This document shows positions 34,423 to 43,290 of a DNA stretch of 64,000 nucleotides, one piece after another. Under the pieces are notes generated by a model. That model saw nothing but the letters and a program-made list of their open reading frames with translations. It ran no database searches and was not told the DNA's origin. The stretch is from positions 22,238 to 86,237 of the forward strand of contig CAZLXB010000007.1 of the NCBI GenBank assembly GCA_964563545.1, given 5' to 3'. The position numbers and the translations under genes were made by a program. The DNA is from Casp-actino8 sp964563545. Its GTDB lineage: Bacteria; Actinomycetota; Acidimicrobiia; Acidimicrobiales; Ilumatobacteraceae. Each line of letters starts with the position of its first letter. Within the stretch, counting starts at the first letter, position 1.

Positions 34423-36983
34423 CAGTCGTTCTCCACGATCGTGATGATGGATGTTGCATCGACAGCCGATGACGATGACGAGACGCGGATTTCGTAGAGA
34501 CCGGGTTCGACCCGCCAGTGTCCGGGCGCACGTTCGTGCATCTCGGTACGTTCGCCGGTGACCTGTGGCTGGAGATACGAGCGGTACGAATCACCCGGGT
34601 CCCAGTGGGCGAAGGCACGCGGACCGAGTTCGATCGTGATCTCGGTCGTCGCGCCGGATTCGAGGTGAACCTTGGCGAAGGACTTCAGTTCCTGCTGCGG
34701 TCGTGAGACGTGGGTACCGAGTGGAGCCACGTAGATCTGGACCACGTGCGAGCCGGCACGAGTGCCGGTGTTGGTGACCGGGATCCGCATGGTGAGCGTG
34801 TCGTGCGCCGACATTTCGAAACGGTCGAGATCGGGTTCACCGATCGAGAACGACGTGTACGAAAGTCCGTGACCGAATGGGAAGCGGACCGGGAGCCGGC
34901 GGGTCTCGTACCAACGGTGTCCGATGAGCAGTCCTTCGCCATAACGAACCTGGCCGTGCTCGCCCGGGAAGTTCCCGAAGGCCGGGGTGTGTTCGATACA
35001 CATCGGAATGGTCGTCGGGAGACGTCCTCCCGGATCTGCGTCGCCGACGAGCACATCGGCCACGGCCGAACCCATCTCCTGACCACCGAACCAGACCTGG
35101 AGGATCGCGGGCACATCATCGGCCCATGGCATGTCGACCGGCGCACCGGTGTTGACGAGGACGATCGTTCGCGGATTGGCGCGTAATACTTCAGCGATCA
35201 ATTCGTCCTGACGTCCGGGGAGTTGCAGCGTGCTGCGATCGTGGCCTTCGCTCTCCCATTCGTCGGTGGTGCCCACGACGACGAGCGCGACATCGCATTC
35301 GCTCGCGAGATCAGCGGCTCGTCGAACGGGATCGTCGCGCTCGATGTACTGCAGACCGATCTGGGCCCCGTGGGCCCACTGACGTTCGACGGCCTCGCAT
35401 TCGAGAACGAGCTCGTGAGCCACTCCGGCGCGCAGTGACACCGTCGCTCCGATCTCCTCGCGAATCAGTCCGAAGAACCGATGACCCGGAGGTGGCATCT
35501 GGGTGGCACCGTCGATGACGAGTTCGCCATCCAGATGGAGACGGCACGGACTCGTCTCACTGATCGACAGCAGATACTCGCCATCGCGTTCGACCGTGAG
35601 CCGACTCCTCGCCCGGAAGCGGAAACCGGACACCGGGATTCCCTTGTCCTGGCGGGCGACCACGAGGATCCGTCCATCGGGTCGGTGGAGTTCGCCGAGC
35701 ACCGTGTCGTCGGAACGATCGGTCACGACGAGGTCGAATCCGATACGACCCGATGGCGCGACGATCGAGTCTCCTTCGAGGATCGGAGTGGAGCGATCGA
35801 CCGAACAACCTTGTTCGTAGCGGATGCGAACCTTGTCACCGAGTCGTTGGCGGAGTGCTTCGATGATCGCCGTGCGATGGTGTGGCATGACCTCGGCCGA
35901 ACCACCGCCCATGATGCGTGTGCGTTCGGCGTTCGGGCCGATCACCGCGACCGAACGAAGCGATTTTGTCGCGAGGGGGAGAAGGGGACCCTTTCGGCCG
36001 AGTGGTGCGTTCCGTAGCAGCACCATCGAGCTACTCGCGGCTCGTCGGGCGATGGCGCGATGTTCGGGGAGATCGACGGCGGTCGGTTCGGAAGCCGGGT
36101 CGTCGAGCGCACCCACCCGATCGAAGACGCTGAGAAGTTTGTGCACCGCCCGGTCGAGCAGTGCTTCGTCGACCCGACCCTCGGAAACGGCGGCTCCGAG
36201 GTGTTTGCCGTACGCACGCGGTGGCGCCGGCATCTCGAGGTCGAGTCCGGCCCGTGCCGCACCTTCGGTGGTGAAACCGGCGAACCAATCCGTGACCACG
36301 AATCCTTCGAAGCCCCACTCGGCGCGGAGGAGATCCTCGAGCAGCCATCGATTCTCGGCGCAGTAAAGACCGTTCATGCGGTTGTACGAGGTCATGATGC
36401 CGAGCGAACCGCCCTCGCGCACCGCAAGTTCGAACGGCAGCAGATACACCTCGCGCAACGTGCGTTCGTCGATGATGCTGTCGATCGTCATCCGCTCGAA
36501 TTCGGCGTCGTTGCCGACGAAGTGTTTGACCGTCGTGGCCACGCCTTGGGACTGGACACCACGGATGTAGGCGGCGGCCAACTTGCCCGAGAGAAAAGGA
36601 TCCTCCGAGTAGCACTCGAAACTGCGACCAAAGAGTGGTGAACGGTGCAGGTTCACCGTGGGGGCGAGAAGAACCCGGGCGGTCTTCGTGCGCGCTTGAT
36701 GGCCGATCGCGCGGCCGAGTTCCTCGATGAGTTCGGTGTCGAAGGTGGCGCCGAGGGCCGAACCGCACGGGACGCACAACGTTGCGACCTGATGACCCAG
36801 ACCCGGCGTGAAGGGTCCACGGGCTCCGGCCGGTCCGTCGGTCACGACGACCGATGGAATTCCAAGACGTTCGATGGCGTGGGTGGACCACATGGTCGCC
36901 CCCGTGGTGAGGCTCGCCTTTTCGTCGAGGGTGAGTTCGTCGACGATCCGGGCCACGTCTCGACGTCCCCCCGAACCGGTCAT
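34422..36983 (-). CDS. GH3 beta-glucosidase-like glycoside hydrolase with PA14 insert
   Basis: An 853-aa glycosidase. The GH3 catalytic domain begins near residue 10 and has KHFVGND and the nucleophile D232 in GFVVTDWFAG. The second GH3 domain contains a PA14-like sugar-binding insert (about 390-530), and an Fn3-like domain closes the protein. No signal peptide. Acts on non-reducing beta-linked sugars, often glucose or xylose. CACAAT ends seven bases before the ATG. The preceding gene stop is 19 bp upstream, so this gene may belong to a longer leftward transcript. Confidence 0.9.
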   Translation of the reverse strand: MTGSGGRRDVARIVDELTLDEKASLTTGATMWSTHAIERLGIPSVVVTDGPAGARGPFTPGLGHQVATLCVPCGSALGATFDTELIEELGRAIGHQARTKTARVLLAPTVNLHRSPLFGRSFECYSEDPFLSGKLAAAYIRGVQSQGVATTVKHFVGNDAEFERMTIDSIIDERTLREVYLLPFELAVREGGSLGIMTSYNRMNGLYCAENRWLLEDLLRAEWGFEGFVVTDWFAGFTTEGAARAGLDLEMPAPPRAYGKHLGAAVSEGRVDEALLDRAVHKLLSVFDRVGALDDPASEPTAVDLPEHRAIARRAASSSMVLLRNAPLGRKGPLLPLATKSLRSVAVIGPNAERTRIMGGGSAEVMPHHRTAIIEALRQRLGDKVRIRYEQGCSVDRSTPILEGDSIVAPSGRIGFDLVVTDRSDDTVLGELHRPDGRILVVARQDKGIPVSGFRFRARSRLTVERDGEYLLSISETSPCRLHLDGELVIDGATQMPPPGHRFFGLIREEIGATVSLRAGVAHELVLECEAVERQWAHGAQIGLQYIERDDPVRRAADLASECDVALVVVGTTDEWESEGHDRSTLQLPGRQDELIAEVLRANPRTIVLVNTGAPVDMPWADDVPAILQVWFGGQEMGSAVADVLVGDADPGGRLPTTIPMCIEHTPAFGNFPGEHGQVRYGEGLLIGHRWYETRRLPVRFPFGHGLSYTSFSIGEPDLDRFEMSAHDTLTMRIPVTNTGTRAGSHVVQIYVAPLGTHVSRPQQELKSFAKVHLESGATTEITIELGPRAFAHWDPGDSYRSYLQPQVTGERTEMHERAPGHWRVEPGLYEIRVSSSSSAVDATSIITIVEND

Positions 36984-37002
36984 GACGTCGATTGTGGCAG
37001 TT

Positions 37003-37650
37003 CTAGACCCCGAACTTCGCCGTTCGGACGGCGGTCACCGCATCGGCCGGTCCGTCGAGCGTGACGCGGCTCGCGGATTGGCGTCCGTAGACGAAGAGAA
37101 CCAACTCGCCGACCGGCCCGCTCACGGTGACTTCGGGGCTTCCCTTCTTGGCCACGATCACGGGGCGGCCCTCGGGGCTGAGGATGAGCCCAGCCGGAGC
37201 GCGGCGGGTCATGAGACGCGCCCCGCGCTTCAACGCCTTGTAGAGAGCCTCTTCTTCGGAGTTCGACAGCGGGCCGGGCTCACCGCCGGGTACACCACGA
37301 CGTAGATCTTCGCGATGGACGAAGAATTCGAGGGTGTTGGTCAGATCGTCGACCGCCGGCACCCGCATCGGCGACAAGAGCGGGGGTCCGGAACGGATCT
37401 TGTCGACGATCTCTCCCCACGTCGATCTCCCCACCGAGCGTTGTACGCGTGCCGAGTACCCGGCCAGGGGCTTCACGAGGATTCCGACCGCGGCATCGGG
37501 TCGGGTCTCGCGGACGATGAGATGCGTGGCGAGATCTCGCGCCAACCAACCGGCGCACAACGTCGGCGCGTCGGGTCCGAGGCGGTCGAGTTCGTCGCAC
37601 AGCGAACGACGCAGGGTCTGGGCCACGTTGTTGTTCTTGCTCATCGTCAT
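37003..37650 (-). CDS. TIGR03085-family protein, DinB/mycothiol-isomerase-like
   Basis: A 215-aa protein of the TIGR03085 family, within the DinB/mycothiol-dependent maleylpyruvate isomerase-like superfamily. It begins with SLCDELDRLGPDAPTLCAGWLARDLATHL and has the FVHREDLRRG motif of the putative metal-binding bundle. Function is not established; a role in mycothiol-dependent chemistry is only suggested. It starts 3 bases after the sulfatase stop. Confidence 0.85.
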   Translation of the reverse strand: MTMSKNNNVAQTLRRSLCDELDRLGPDAPTLCAGWLARDLATHLIVRETRPDAAVGILVKPLAGYSARVQRSVGRSTWGEIVDKIRSGPPLLSPMRVPAVDDLTNTLEFFVHREDLRRGVPGGEPGPLSNSEEEALYKALKRGARLMTRRAPAGLILSPEGRPVIVAKKGSPEVTVSGPVGELVLFVYGRQSASRVTLDGPADAVTAVRTAKFGV

Positions 37651-37653
37651 CTC

Positions 37654-39123
37654 TCAGTTTCGCCAGGGCACCGCATCGGGCCAGCGGCCCTTGCCGCCGT
37701 TCTCGATCAGCAGGCCGGTGTGGGTGCGGTCGGCATGCCGACTTCGCCATACGAGCATGTCTTGGGTCATGCGCAGAATACGCGTCGGATCGGTGACCGG
37801 GGTTCGCCATGTGGGGTCGGCTTCGATGTCGAAGCAGAGCCACGATCCGTCACCGAACTGGACGTACGCGGTGTCGTTCGTTCGCCGGACTGCGAGGTGT
37901 TGTTGTTCGAGTCGTCGATCCCAGGGCCAGTGGTAGTCACCGAAGGGAATCAAGGCGAACCGCCAGTCGAACTCCCACGATGCGGCGTCCCGCCACCACG
38001 CCGGCTCCTCACCCTCGAGGAAAGGCGTGAGCGGCAAACCATCGCATTGCAGCGGCACCGGCTGGTCGAGTGATTCGGCGAGGGTCGGCATCACATCGAC
38101 ACTCTCGGTGAAGCGATCGACCATACGGCCGCCAGCACGACGAGGATCACGCCAGATGAGCGGAATGTGGTGGCTCTCCTCGAACCAGCCCGCCTTCTGT
38201 ACGAGTCCGTGGTCACCGAGTTGTTCACCGTGGTCGGCGGTGACGATCACGATGGTGTCTTCCCACTGACCGAGTTCGCGGAGAGTGCTCACGAGGCGAC
38301 CGACCTCGTGGTCGACCGCGCTGATCATGCCGTAATACTGCGCGCGCACATGACGCATCTCGTCGTCGGTGGGTGGACGCTTGACCCAGTCGATCTCCAT
38401 CAGAACGTCGTGAAAGGGATGTCGATCGTCGGCGGGGGTAATGGGGAGACCCACGTCGTCCGGGTGGTACATGGTCGAGAAGTGTCCGGGAGCCGAATAC
38501 GGCGGGTGGGGGCGGAGATAACTCGCGTGCACGAACCACGGTTCGTCATCGGCACGGTTCGTGAGGTGGTCGATGATCCGATCGGTCATGAACGCCGAAA
38601 GTCCGTGTTCGGCCGGCCGTTCGTTCTCGGTGGCGAGGAGACGCAGGTGACCTCGACTCACGTCATGACCATGGGCTGCGAGATGATCGACCCACGGCTG
38701 GTGCGGTCCGCTCAGATCGAGTTTCCAGTCCATACCGGGGAGCAGACCTTCGTAACTCAGCAAGCGAGGATCGTCAGGGCCGGTTGCGACCCGCGGATCG
38801 ATCGACTGGTCGGTGTAGCCGAAGAGGACCGGCTGGTAACCGGCGCGTCGCGCGAGGAGGGCGACATTGTCGAATCGTTCGTCGAGCGGAGTGCCGTTGG
38901 CGACGACTCGGTGGTTCATCTGATACATGCCGGTGTACAGACCGGCGCGACCGGGCGCGCACGGAGTGGACTGCGTGTAGTGACGTGTGAAGTGGGTGCC
39001 GTGACGAGCCAGGTCGTCGAGGTACGGGGTTCGTACAAGCGGATGGCCGATGCACGACAACGAGTCGCCGCGGAACTGGTCGAGAGTGATGAAGAGGACG
39101 TTCAATCCACCGACACCGGACAT
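37654..39123 (-). CDS. Type I sulfatase (formylglycine-dependent)
   Basis: A 489-aa alkaline-phosphatase-fold sulfatase. The sulfatase signature C-A-P-G-R (C55-R59) in QSTPCAPGRAGLYTG would be converted to formylglycine; LDQFRGD at 14-20 and TADHGEQLGDHG carry metal ligands. It hydrolyses sulfate esters, perhaps of glycans. No signal peptide is visible, so it is probably intracellular. ATG 39123 is preferred over an upstream TTG: CACAAT ends seven bases before it. Fucosidase and GH3 genes in the same region support a carbohydrate role; a phosphonate or aryl sulfate substrate is not excluded. Confidence 0.88.
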   Translation of the reverse strand: MSGVGGLNVLFITLDQFRGDSLSCIGHPLVRTPYLDDLARHGTHFTRHYTQSTPCAPGRAGLYTGMYQMNHRVVANGTPLDERFDNVALLARRAGYQPVLFGYTDQSIDPRVATGPDDPRLLSYEGLLPGMDWKLDLSGPHQPWVDHLAAHGHDVSRGHLRLLATENERPAEHGLSAFMTDRIIDHLTNRADDEPWFVHASYLRPHPPYSAPGHFSTMYHPDDVGLPITPADDRHPFHDVLMEIDWVKRPPTDDEMRHVRAQYYGMISAVDHEVGRLVSTLRELGQWEDTIVIVTADHGEQLGDHGLVQKAGWFEESHHIPLIWRDPRRAGGRMVDRFTESVDVMPTLAESLDQPVPLQCDGLPLTPFLEGEEPAWWRDAASWEFDWRFALIPFGDYHWPWDRRLEQQHLAVRRTNDTAYVQFGDGSWLCFDIEADPTWRTPVTDPTRILRMTQDMLVWRSRHADRTHTGLLIENGGKGRWPDAVPWRN

Positions 39124-39140
39124 GTCGCTGATTGTGTCAC

Positions 39141-40226
39141 TCAACCGGCCGGAACGTACCGGTATTCACCGTCTGTTTCCGTTCGGGCGAATTCTCCGGA
39201 GAGGCGCAGATGCTCGAGGTGGGCGAAAGTCTCGCTGTCGGCCATGCCGCCTTGGGCGCGGGGCGAGAAGAGGAATCCCGACATCTCCATGACGGTGGCC
39301 GGCCGGCCGAGTTCGTCGGCGGCATCGCGCAGACGCTGCAGACGTCCGTAGTGGTGCTCCTTGATCTCCTTGGCTCGCCCGGCCAGATCGGTGAAGGGGT
39401 TTCCGTGGGCCGGCAAGGCCAACTTCACGTCGTTGCCGAATGCCGCGACCTTGTCGAGGGACTCGAAGAAGAGGTTGAGCGGGTCGAGGGCACGGATGAG
39501 TCCGCTGATGTGCGGTGTGATCGTGGGCAGGACGTGATCGCCGCACAGCATGAGGCCGGTCTCCGGATCGAAGAGGCACAGGTGGTCGGCCGTGTGGCCG
39601 GGTGTGTGCACCGCGACCCATTCGCGTCGGGCGAATGAATACCGCTCGGCATCGGCGAGGCGCACGGTCGGCCTCGGGAGCCGCATGAGTTTGGGAAGCC
39701 GACTCATCAACTTGTAGCGCGTGCGGCGCTTCCAAGGAATCTGAATCCCGGGCCCGCCCCACGGGGTGGGCTCCCACGGTTTGCGGGCCGGGGGGAGTTC
39801 GGCGGCCGATTCGACGTCGATGTCGGGTGGCTCGGTCGGATCCCAGATCACGCGGAATCGTTCGTGCGTCACGATGTCGGCGCCCGACTGGCTCTGGATC
39901 CAGTGCGCGCCACCGAAATGATCGGGATGGCTGTGGGTGACGATCACGGTGTGCACCCGATTCATCGGGACTCCGATGGCCCGAAGATGTTTGGAGATCT
40001 GCGCGTAACTCGACTTGTTGGGCAGACCCGGATCGACGACCGCGACGCCTCGCTCGTCCTCGAGGACGTACATGTTGACGTGCCCGAGACCCGGGATGTC
40101 GATGGGCAATTGCGTGCGCAGGACCCCCGGAGCCAGTTCGTCGATGCGATCCGTGGCCGGTCGCTGCTCTTCTTTCAGCGGACGGGGCGCGTCGGCCGAT
40201 CCGTGTTGGTGGGCAGTCGACGACAC
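39141..40226 (-). CDS. Metallo-beta-lactamase-fold hydrolase
   Basis: A 361-aa enzyme with intact THSHPDHFGG metal motif and downstream HTPGHTADHLCLFD and GDHVLP, typical of glyoxalase II/Lactonase-like MBL proteins. It likely hydrolyses a thioester, lactone or similar bond. GTG 40226 is preferred because TACCCT ends six bases before it; this box overlaps the stop region of orn, so the gene may be expressed both from orn and from its own promoter. Confidence 0.85.
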   Translation of the reverse strand: MSSTAHQHGSADAPRPLKEEQRPATDRIDELAPGVLRTQLPIDIPGLGHVNMYVLEDERGVAVVDPGLPNKSSYAQISKHLRAIGVPMNRVHTVIVTHSHPDHFGGAHWIQSQSGADIVTHERFRVIWDPTEPPDIDVESAAELPPARKPWEPTPWGGPGIQIPWKRRTRYKLMSRLPKLMRLPRPTVRLADAERYSFARREWVAVHTPGHTADHLCLFDPETGLMLCGDHVLPTITPHISGLIRALDPLNLFFESLDKVAAFGNDVKLALPAHGNPFTDLAGRAKEIKEHHYGRLQRLRDAADELGRPATVMEMSGFLFSPRAQGGMADSETFAHLEHLRLSGEFARTETDGEYRYVPAG

Positions 40227-40230
40227 GTGG

Positions 40231-40785
40231 TCAGGGTACTGGTGGGGTTGCGCCAGGGACGAATACACGCGCGCGGTAGAAGCGCAGTTCTTCGATGCTC
40301 TGGCGAATGTCGTCGAGGGCTCGGTGGGTACCACCCTTGTGGGGCCGCGAACTGTCGGTGCCCGGGTACCAGCGCTTCACGAGCTCCTTGATGGTCGATA
40401 CGTCGACCGATCGGTAGTGGAGGTGGTTCTCGATGTCGGGCAGGTACTTGGCGAGGAATCGGCGGTCGGTGCCGATCGAGTTACCGCACAACGGAACGGT
40501 TCGCGCCTCGGGTACGTGTTGTTTGATGAACTCGAGTGTGCGGCGTCCGGCTTCTTCGAGCGTGAGATTCGACGCGCGAATGGCGTCGAGCAGGCCCGAC
40601 TTGGTGTGCATGTCGACGACGAAGGGATCCATGGCGGCCAGGACATCAGCCGGAGCCTGAACCACCAGATCGGGACCCTCGGCCACGATGTTGAGTTCGT
40701 CGTCGGTCACGATGGTGGCGATCTCGACGATGACCTCTTTTTCGTGATCGAGCCCCGTCATCTCGAGGTCCATCCACACCAGCAC
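40231..40785 (-). CDS. orn: Oligoribonuclease
   Basis: A 184-aa 3'-5' exoribonuclease that degrades short RNA oligomers, including pGpG from c-di-GMP turnover. DEDDh motifs: D6 and E8 in LVWMDLEMTG, later NSIGTDRRFL and HRALDDI. GTG 40785 is favoured over two upstream starts because TATGGT ends seven bases before it. It is divergent from dut, with 76 bp between the starts, and heads a leftward run including MBL, sulfatase, TIGR03085, GH3 and a second MBL gene. Confidence 0.95.
   Translation of the reverse strand: MLVWMDLEMTGLDHEKEVIVEIATIVTDDELNIVAEGPDLVVQAPADVLAAMDPFVVDMHTKSGLLDAIRASNLTLEEAGRRTLEFIKQHVPEARTVPLCGNSIGTDRRFLAKYLPDIENHLHYRSVDVSTIKELVKRWYPGTDSSRPHKGGTHRALDDIRQSIEELRFYRARVFVPGATPPVP
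40233..40238 (-). promoter_or_regulatory. -10 box, leaderless start of MBL gene 40226
   Basis: TACCCT on the minus strand, six bases before GTG 40226; it overlaps the last codons and stop of orn. Confidence 0.55.
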
Positions 40786-40792
40786 GTCTCCG

Positions 40793-40798
40793 ACCATA
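40793..40798 (-). promoter_or_regulatory. -10 box, leaderless start of orn
   Basis: TATGGT on the minus strand, seven bases before GTG 40785; it decides the start of orn. Confidence 0.55.
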
Positions 40799-40849
40799 CG
40801 CCATCGATGTGGGATCACCCCGACACGGATGAGCAGGAGGCGCGTTGTC

Positions 40850-40855
40850 TATGGT
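40850..40855 (+). promoter_or_regulatory. -10 box, leaderless start of dut
   Basis: TATGGT six bases before ATG 40862, the same box sequence as the divergent orn promoter. Confidence 0.6.
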
Positions 40856-40861
40856 CGTGAC

Positions 40862-41329
40862 ATGAGCGGCGCCGGTGGAAACGATTCGTGGTCGCGCCTC
40901 GACGTTCCCGTCGTCCGTCTCGATCCCGACCTTCCGCTACCCGTCTACGCGCACGAAGGTGATGCCGGGATCGATCTCGTGGCGCGTGAGAACGCAGTCG
41001 TGCCGGCGGCCGGTGGTCGGGTTCTGATCCCGACCGGAATCGCGTTGGCGCTGCCGCGCGGTTACGCAGCGTTCGTGTTGCCGCGGAGCGGTCTGGCATT
41101 GAAGCATGGTGTGACGGTCGTGAACAGCCCGGGACTCATCGATTCTGCCTATCGAGGCGAGATCAAGGTGGTCGTCCTCAACACCGACCCGACCTCCGAT
41201 TACTCGATTTCGCGGGGTGACCGCATCGCCCAACTGGTGGTGCAACGGGTCGTCGAAGTGGTGTGGAGGGAAGTGACCGAACTCGACGACAACGATCGCG
41301 GCGGCGGATTCGGACACAGCGGCCGTTAG
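40862..41329 (+). CDS. dut: Deoxyuridine 5'-triphosphate nucleotidohydrolase
   Basis: A 155-aa trimeric dUTPase: HEGDAGIDLVA, PRSGLALKHGV, NSPGLIDSAYRGEI, RGDRIAQLVV and the C-terminal GGGFGHSGR motif that closes the active site, all five motifs intact. It keeps uracil out of DNA and supplies dUMP for thymidylate synthesis. Its stop shares TTAG with the convergent acyltransferase gene. Confidence 0.97.
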   Translation: MSGAGGNDSWSRLDVPVVRLDPDLPLPVYAHEGDAGIDLVARENAVVPAAGGRVLIPTGIALALPRGYAAFVLPRSGLALKHGVTVVNSPGLIDSAYRGEIKVVVLNTDPTSDYSISRGDRIAQLVVQRVVEVVWREVTELDDNDRGGGFGHSGR

Positions 41330-42087
41330 GCCGCTTTCATCGATTCGAGTTCGGCGGCGATCACCGATCGGACCTTCTCCCGTAACTCGGGTATGTCGGC
41401 TTCGGTGAGGCCATCGGTGGAGATCGGTTCGAGCACGCGCACTTCGGCGTGTGCATCACCGAGTCGCCAATCGTGCTTGTTGAGCGCGGTACGCGTGCCG
41501 TGCACCGCGAGCGGCAGGATCGGCGCTTTGGCCTCGATCGCGAGCCGGAAAGCGCCGTCCTTGAACGAACCGAGCGTGCCATCGGCTGAGCGCGTGCCCT
41601 CGGGGAAGATCATGACCGAAACCCGCTTCTTGAGGCGGTCGTGGCAGGCCTTCATGGCGGCCGCGCCGCTCGCCCGATCGCCGCGGACCACGCGGATGTC
41701 ACCGGCCATACGCATCATCCAGCCCACGGCCGGAAACTTGAAGAACGTCTCTTTCGAGAGCCACTTCATCTCGATCGGGAGGTGGCTGATGAGGAGGATG
41801 TCGACGAAGCTCTCGTGGTTGGCGACGACGACATAGGGACGCCGTTTGTCGGACGGCAGTTCGCCACTCGTGCGGAACTTCCACATCGGAGTGAGCACCT
41901 GATGCGCCACCGTGAGTTTGCGGAACAGATATCCGGCTGCATAGCGACCACGATCGAAGGGGAGGGTGACCAACCACGTGACGAACACGAGCGGCAACCA
42001 CACGATGATGATGACGACGAGAGCCGTCCAACTCCAGATGCTGAGCAGGCTTCGTCGGAACATGCGGGCAGTCTCCCACACATTCAT
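41326..42087 (-). CDS. plsC: 1-acyl-sn-glycerol-3-phosphate acyltransferase
   Basis: A 253-aa membrane-associated acyltransferase with NHESFVD (HX4D) and FPEGTRS motifs. It should make phosphatidic acid from lysophosphatidic acid. One hydrophobic segment lies near the N terminus (SIWSWTALVVIIIVWLPLV). An ATG at 42117 would overlap the divergent cytidine deaminase start, so ATG 42087 is preferred, although no perfect ribosome site or -10 box marks it. Confidence 0.92.
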   Translation of the reverse strand: MNVWETARMFRRSLLSIWSWTALVVIIIVWLPLVFVTWLVTLPFDRGRYAAGYLFRKLTVAHQVLTPMWKFRTSGELPSDKRRPYVVVANHESFVDILLISHLPIEMKWLSKETFFKFPAVGWMMRMAGDIRVVRGDRASGAAAMKACHDRLKKRVSVMIFPEGTRSADGTLGSFKDGAFRLAIEAKAPILPLAVHGTRTALNKHDWRLGDAHAEVRVLEPISTDGLTEADIPELREKVRSVIAAELESMKAA

Positions 42088-42102
42088 CTCGACCGGTTGG
42101 CG

Positions 42103-42108
42103 TAGCGT
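42103..42108 (+). promoter_or_regulatory. -10 box, leaderless start of cytidine deaminase
   Basis: TAGCGT seven bases before ATG 42116. Confidence 0.5.
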
Positions 42109-42115
42109 GGCGAAC

Positions 42116-42553
42116 ATGAGTGGATTCGACGGATTTCCCCGGGAGCACCGGGTGGCCGAGTTGTTCGCGGCTGCGAAGTCGGTGCAGGGACGCGCCTATG
42201 CGCCGTATTCGCACTTTCCGGTCGGGGCGGCGATTCTGACTCCCGAAGGTCGGATACATGCGGGATGCAACGTCGAGAATGCGGCTTATCCGGTGGGTAG
42301 TTGCGCCGAAGCGGGGGCCATCGCGGCCATGGTGGCGGCCGGCGATCTCCGGATCGCGGTGTTGCTCACGATCTGCGACAGCGAAGAAGTCGGCACGTGT
42401 TGTGGGGGATGTCGTCAGCGAGTGCGCGAGTTCGCGTCTACAGACACACCGATTTATGCCTGTGGTCCCGAAGGTGTTCGGGCGACCTTCACGATGGCCG
42501 AACTCCTTCCCGTCTCGTTCGGACCTGACAATCTGCGTGGATTCGTCCGATGA
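42116..42553 (+). CDS. cdd: Cytidine deaminase
   Basis: A 145-aa zinc enzyme converting cytidine/deoxycytidine to uridine/deoxyuridine. Motifs: AYAPYSHFPVGAA, NVENAAYPVGSCAEAGAI (zinc ligand C63 and catalytic E65) and TCCGGCRQ (C96, C99). Homotetrameric type. Its end overlaps deoC by 4 bp (ATGA), so the two are coupled, consistent with deoxynucleoside salvage. Confidence 0.95.
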   Translation: MSGFDGFPREHRVAELFAAAKSVQGRAYAPYSHFPVGAAILTPEGRIHAGCNVENAAYPVGSCAEAGAIAAMVAAGDLRIAVLLTICDSEEVGTCCGGCRQRVREFASTDTPIYACGPEGVRATFTMAELLPVSFGPDNLRGFVR

Positions 42554-43281
42554 TCGATCGGCGAGAGACGGCGAACCGCGCGCTTTCCTTGCTCGACCTC
42601 ACCGATCTCTCCGACGATTGCACCGAAGACCGAGTTGTCGATCTGTGTCGCCGGGCGGTGTCATCCCACGGTCACGTCGCGGCGGTGTGCGTGTGGCCGC
42701 GGTTCGTTCGCCGGGCCAAGTCGACTTTGGACGGAACCCGGGTTCGGGTGGCCACGGTGGTGAACTTCCCGACCGGCGACGAAGACGTGATCGATGTCGT
42801 CTCCATGACGCGGCGAGCGATCGAAGACGGCGCCGACGAGATCGATGTCGTCCTTCCGTATCGGGCGGTGTTGGCCGGCGACGAAGCACGTGCGCTCGAG
42901 ATGCTCGAGAACGTCCGGCGCGTCGCGTCCCACCCCGTTGTTCTCAAGGTGATTCTCGAGACCGGTGAGTTGCCCGACGATTCGATGATCATCCGCTGCG
43001 CTCGGCTGGCCGTCGCCGCCGGGGCGGATTTCATCAAGACGTCCACGGGCAAGACCCCGACTTCGGCAACGGTGGGTGCCGTGGAGACGATGCTGACGGT
43101 CATCGCCGAGACGACGCGTCCGATCGGCATCAAACCATCGGGTGGTATCAAGTCGTTGGACGATGCGGCGCGATATCTCGCGGTGGCCGATCGGATCATG
43201 GGACCAGAGTGGGTGAGCCCGGCGACGTTTCGCTTCGGAGCGAGTGGACTACTCGACGGGATCCTCGACGAACTGTCGTAG
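42550..43281 (+). CDS. deoC: Deoxyribose-phosphate aldolase
   Basis: A 243-aa class I aldolase that splits deoxyribose 5-phosphate to glyceraldehyde 3-phosphate and acetaldehyde. Residues visible: D99 in DEIDVVLPYR, K133 in VLKVILETGEL, Schiff-base K163 in DFIKTSTGK and K195 in GIKPSGGI. It is translationally coupled to cdd. Its TAG stop is the start of the TAGTCT promoter of the next gene. Confidence 0.95.
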   Translation: MIDRRETANRALSLLDLTDLSDDCTEDRVVDLCRRAVSSHGHVAAVCVWPRFVRRAKSTLDGTRVRVATVVNFPTGDEDVIDVVSMTRRAIEDGADEIDVVLPYRAVLAGDEARALEMLENVRRVASHPVVLKVILETGELPDDSMIIRCARLAVAAGADFIKTSTGKTPTSATVGAVETMLTVIAETTRPIGIKPSGGIKSLDDAARYLAVADRIMGPEWVSPATFRFGASGLLDGILDELS

Positions 43282-43284
43282 TCT
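43279..43284 (+). promoter_or_regulatory. -10 box made from the deoC stop codon
   Basis: TAGTCT, whose TAG is the deoC stop, six bases before ATG 43291 of the aminotransferase gene. Confidence 0.6.
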
Positions 43285-43290
43285 GCGTCC

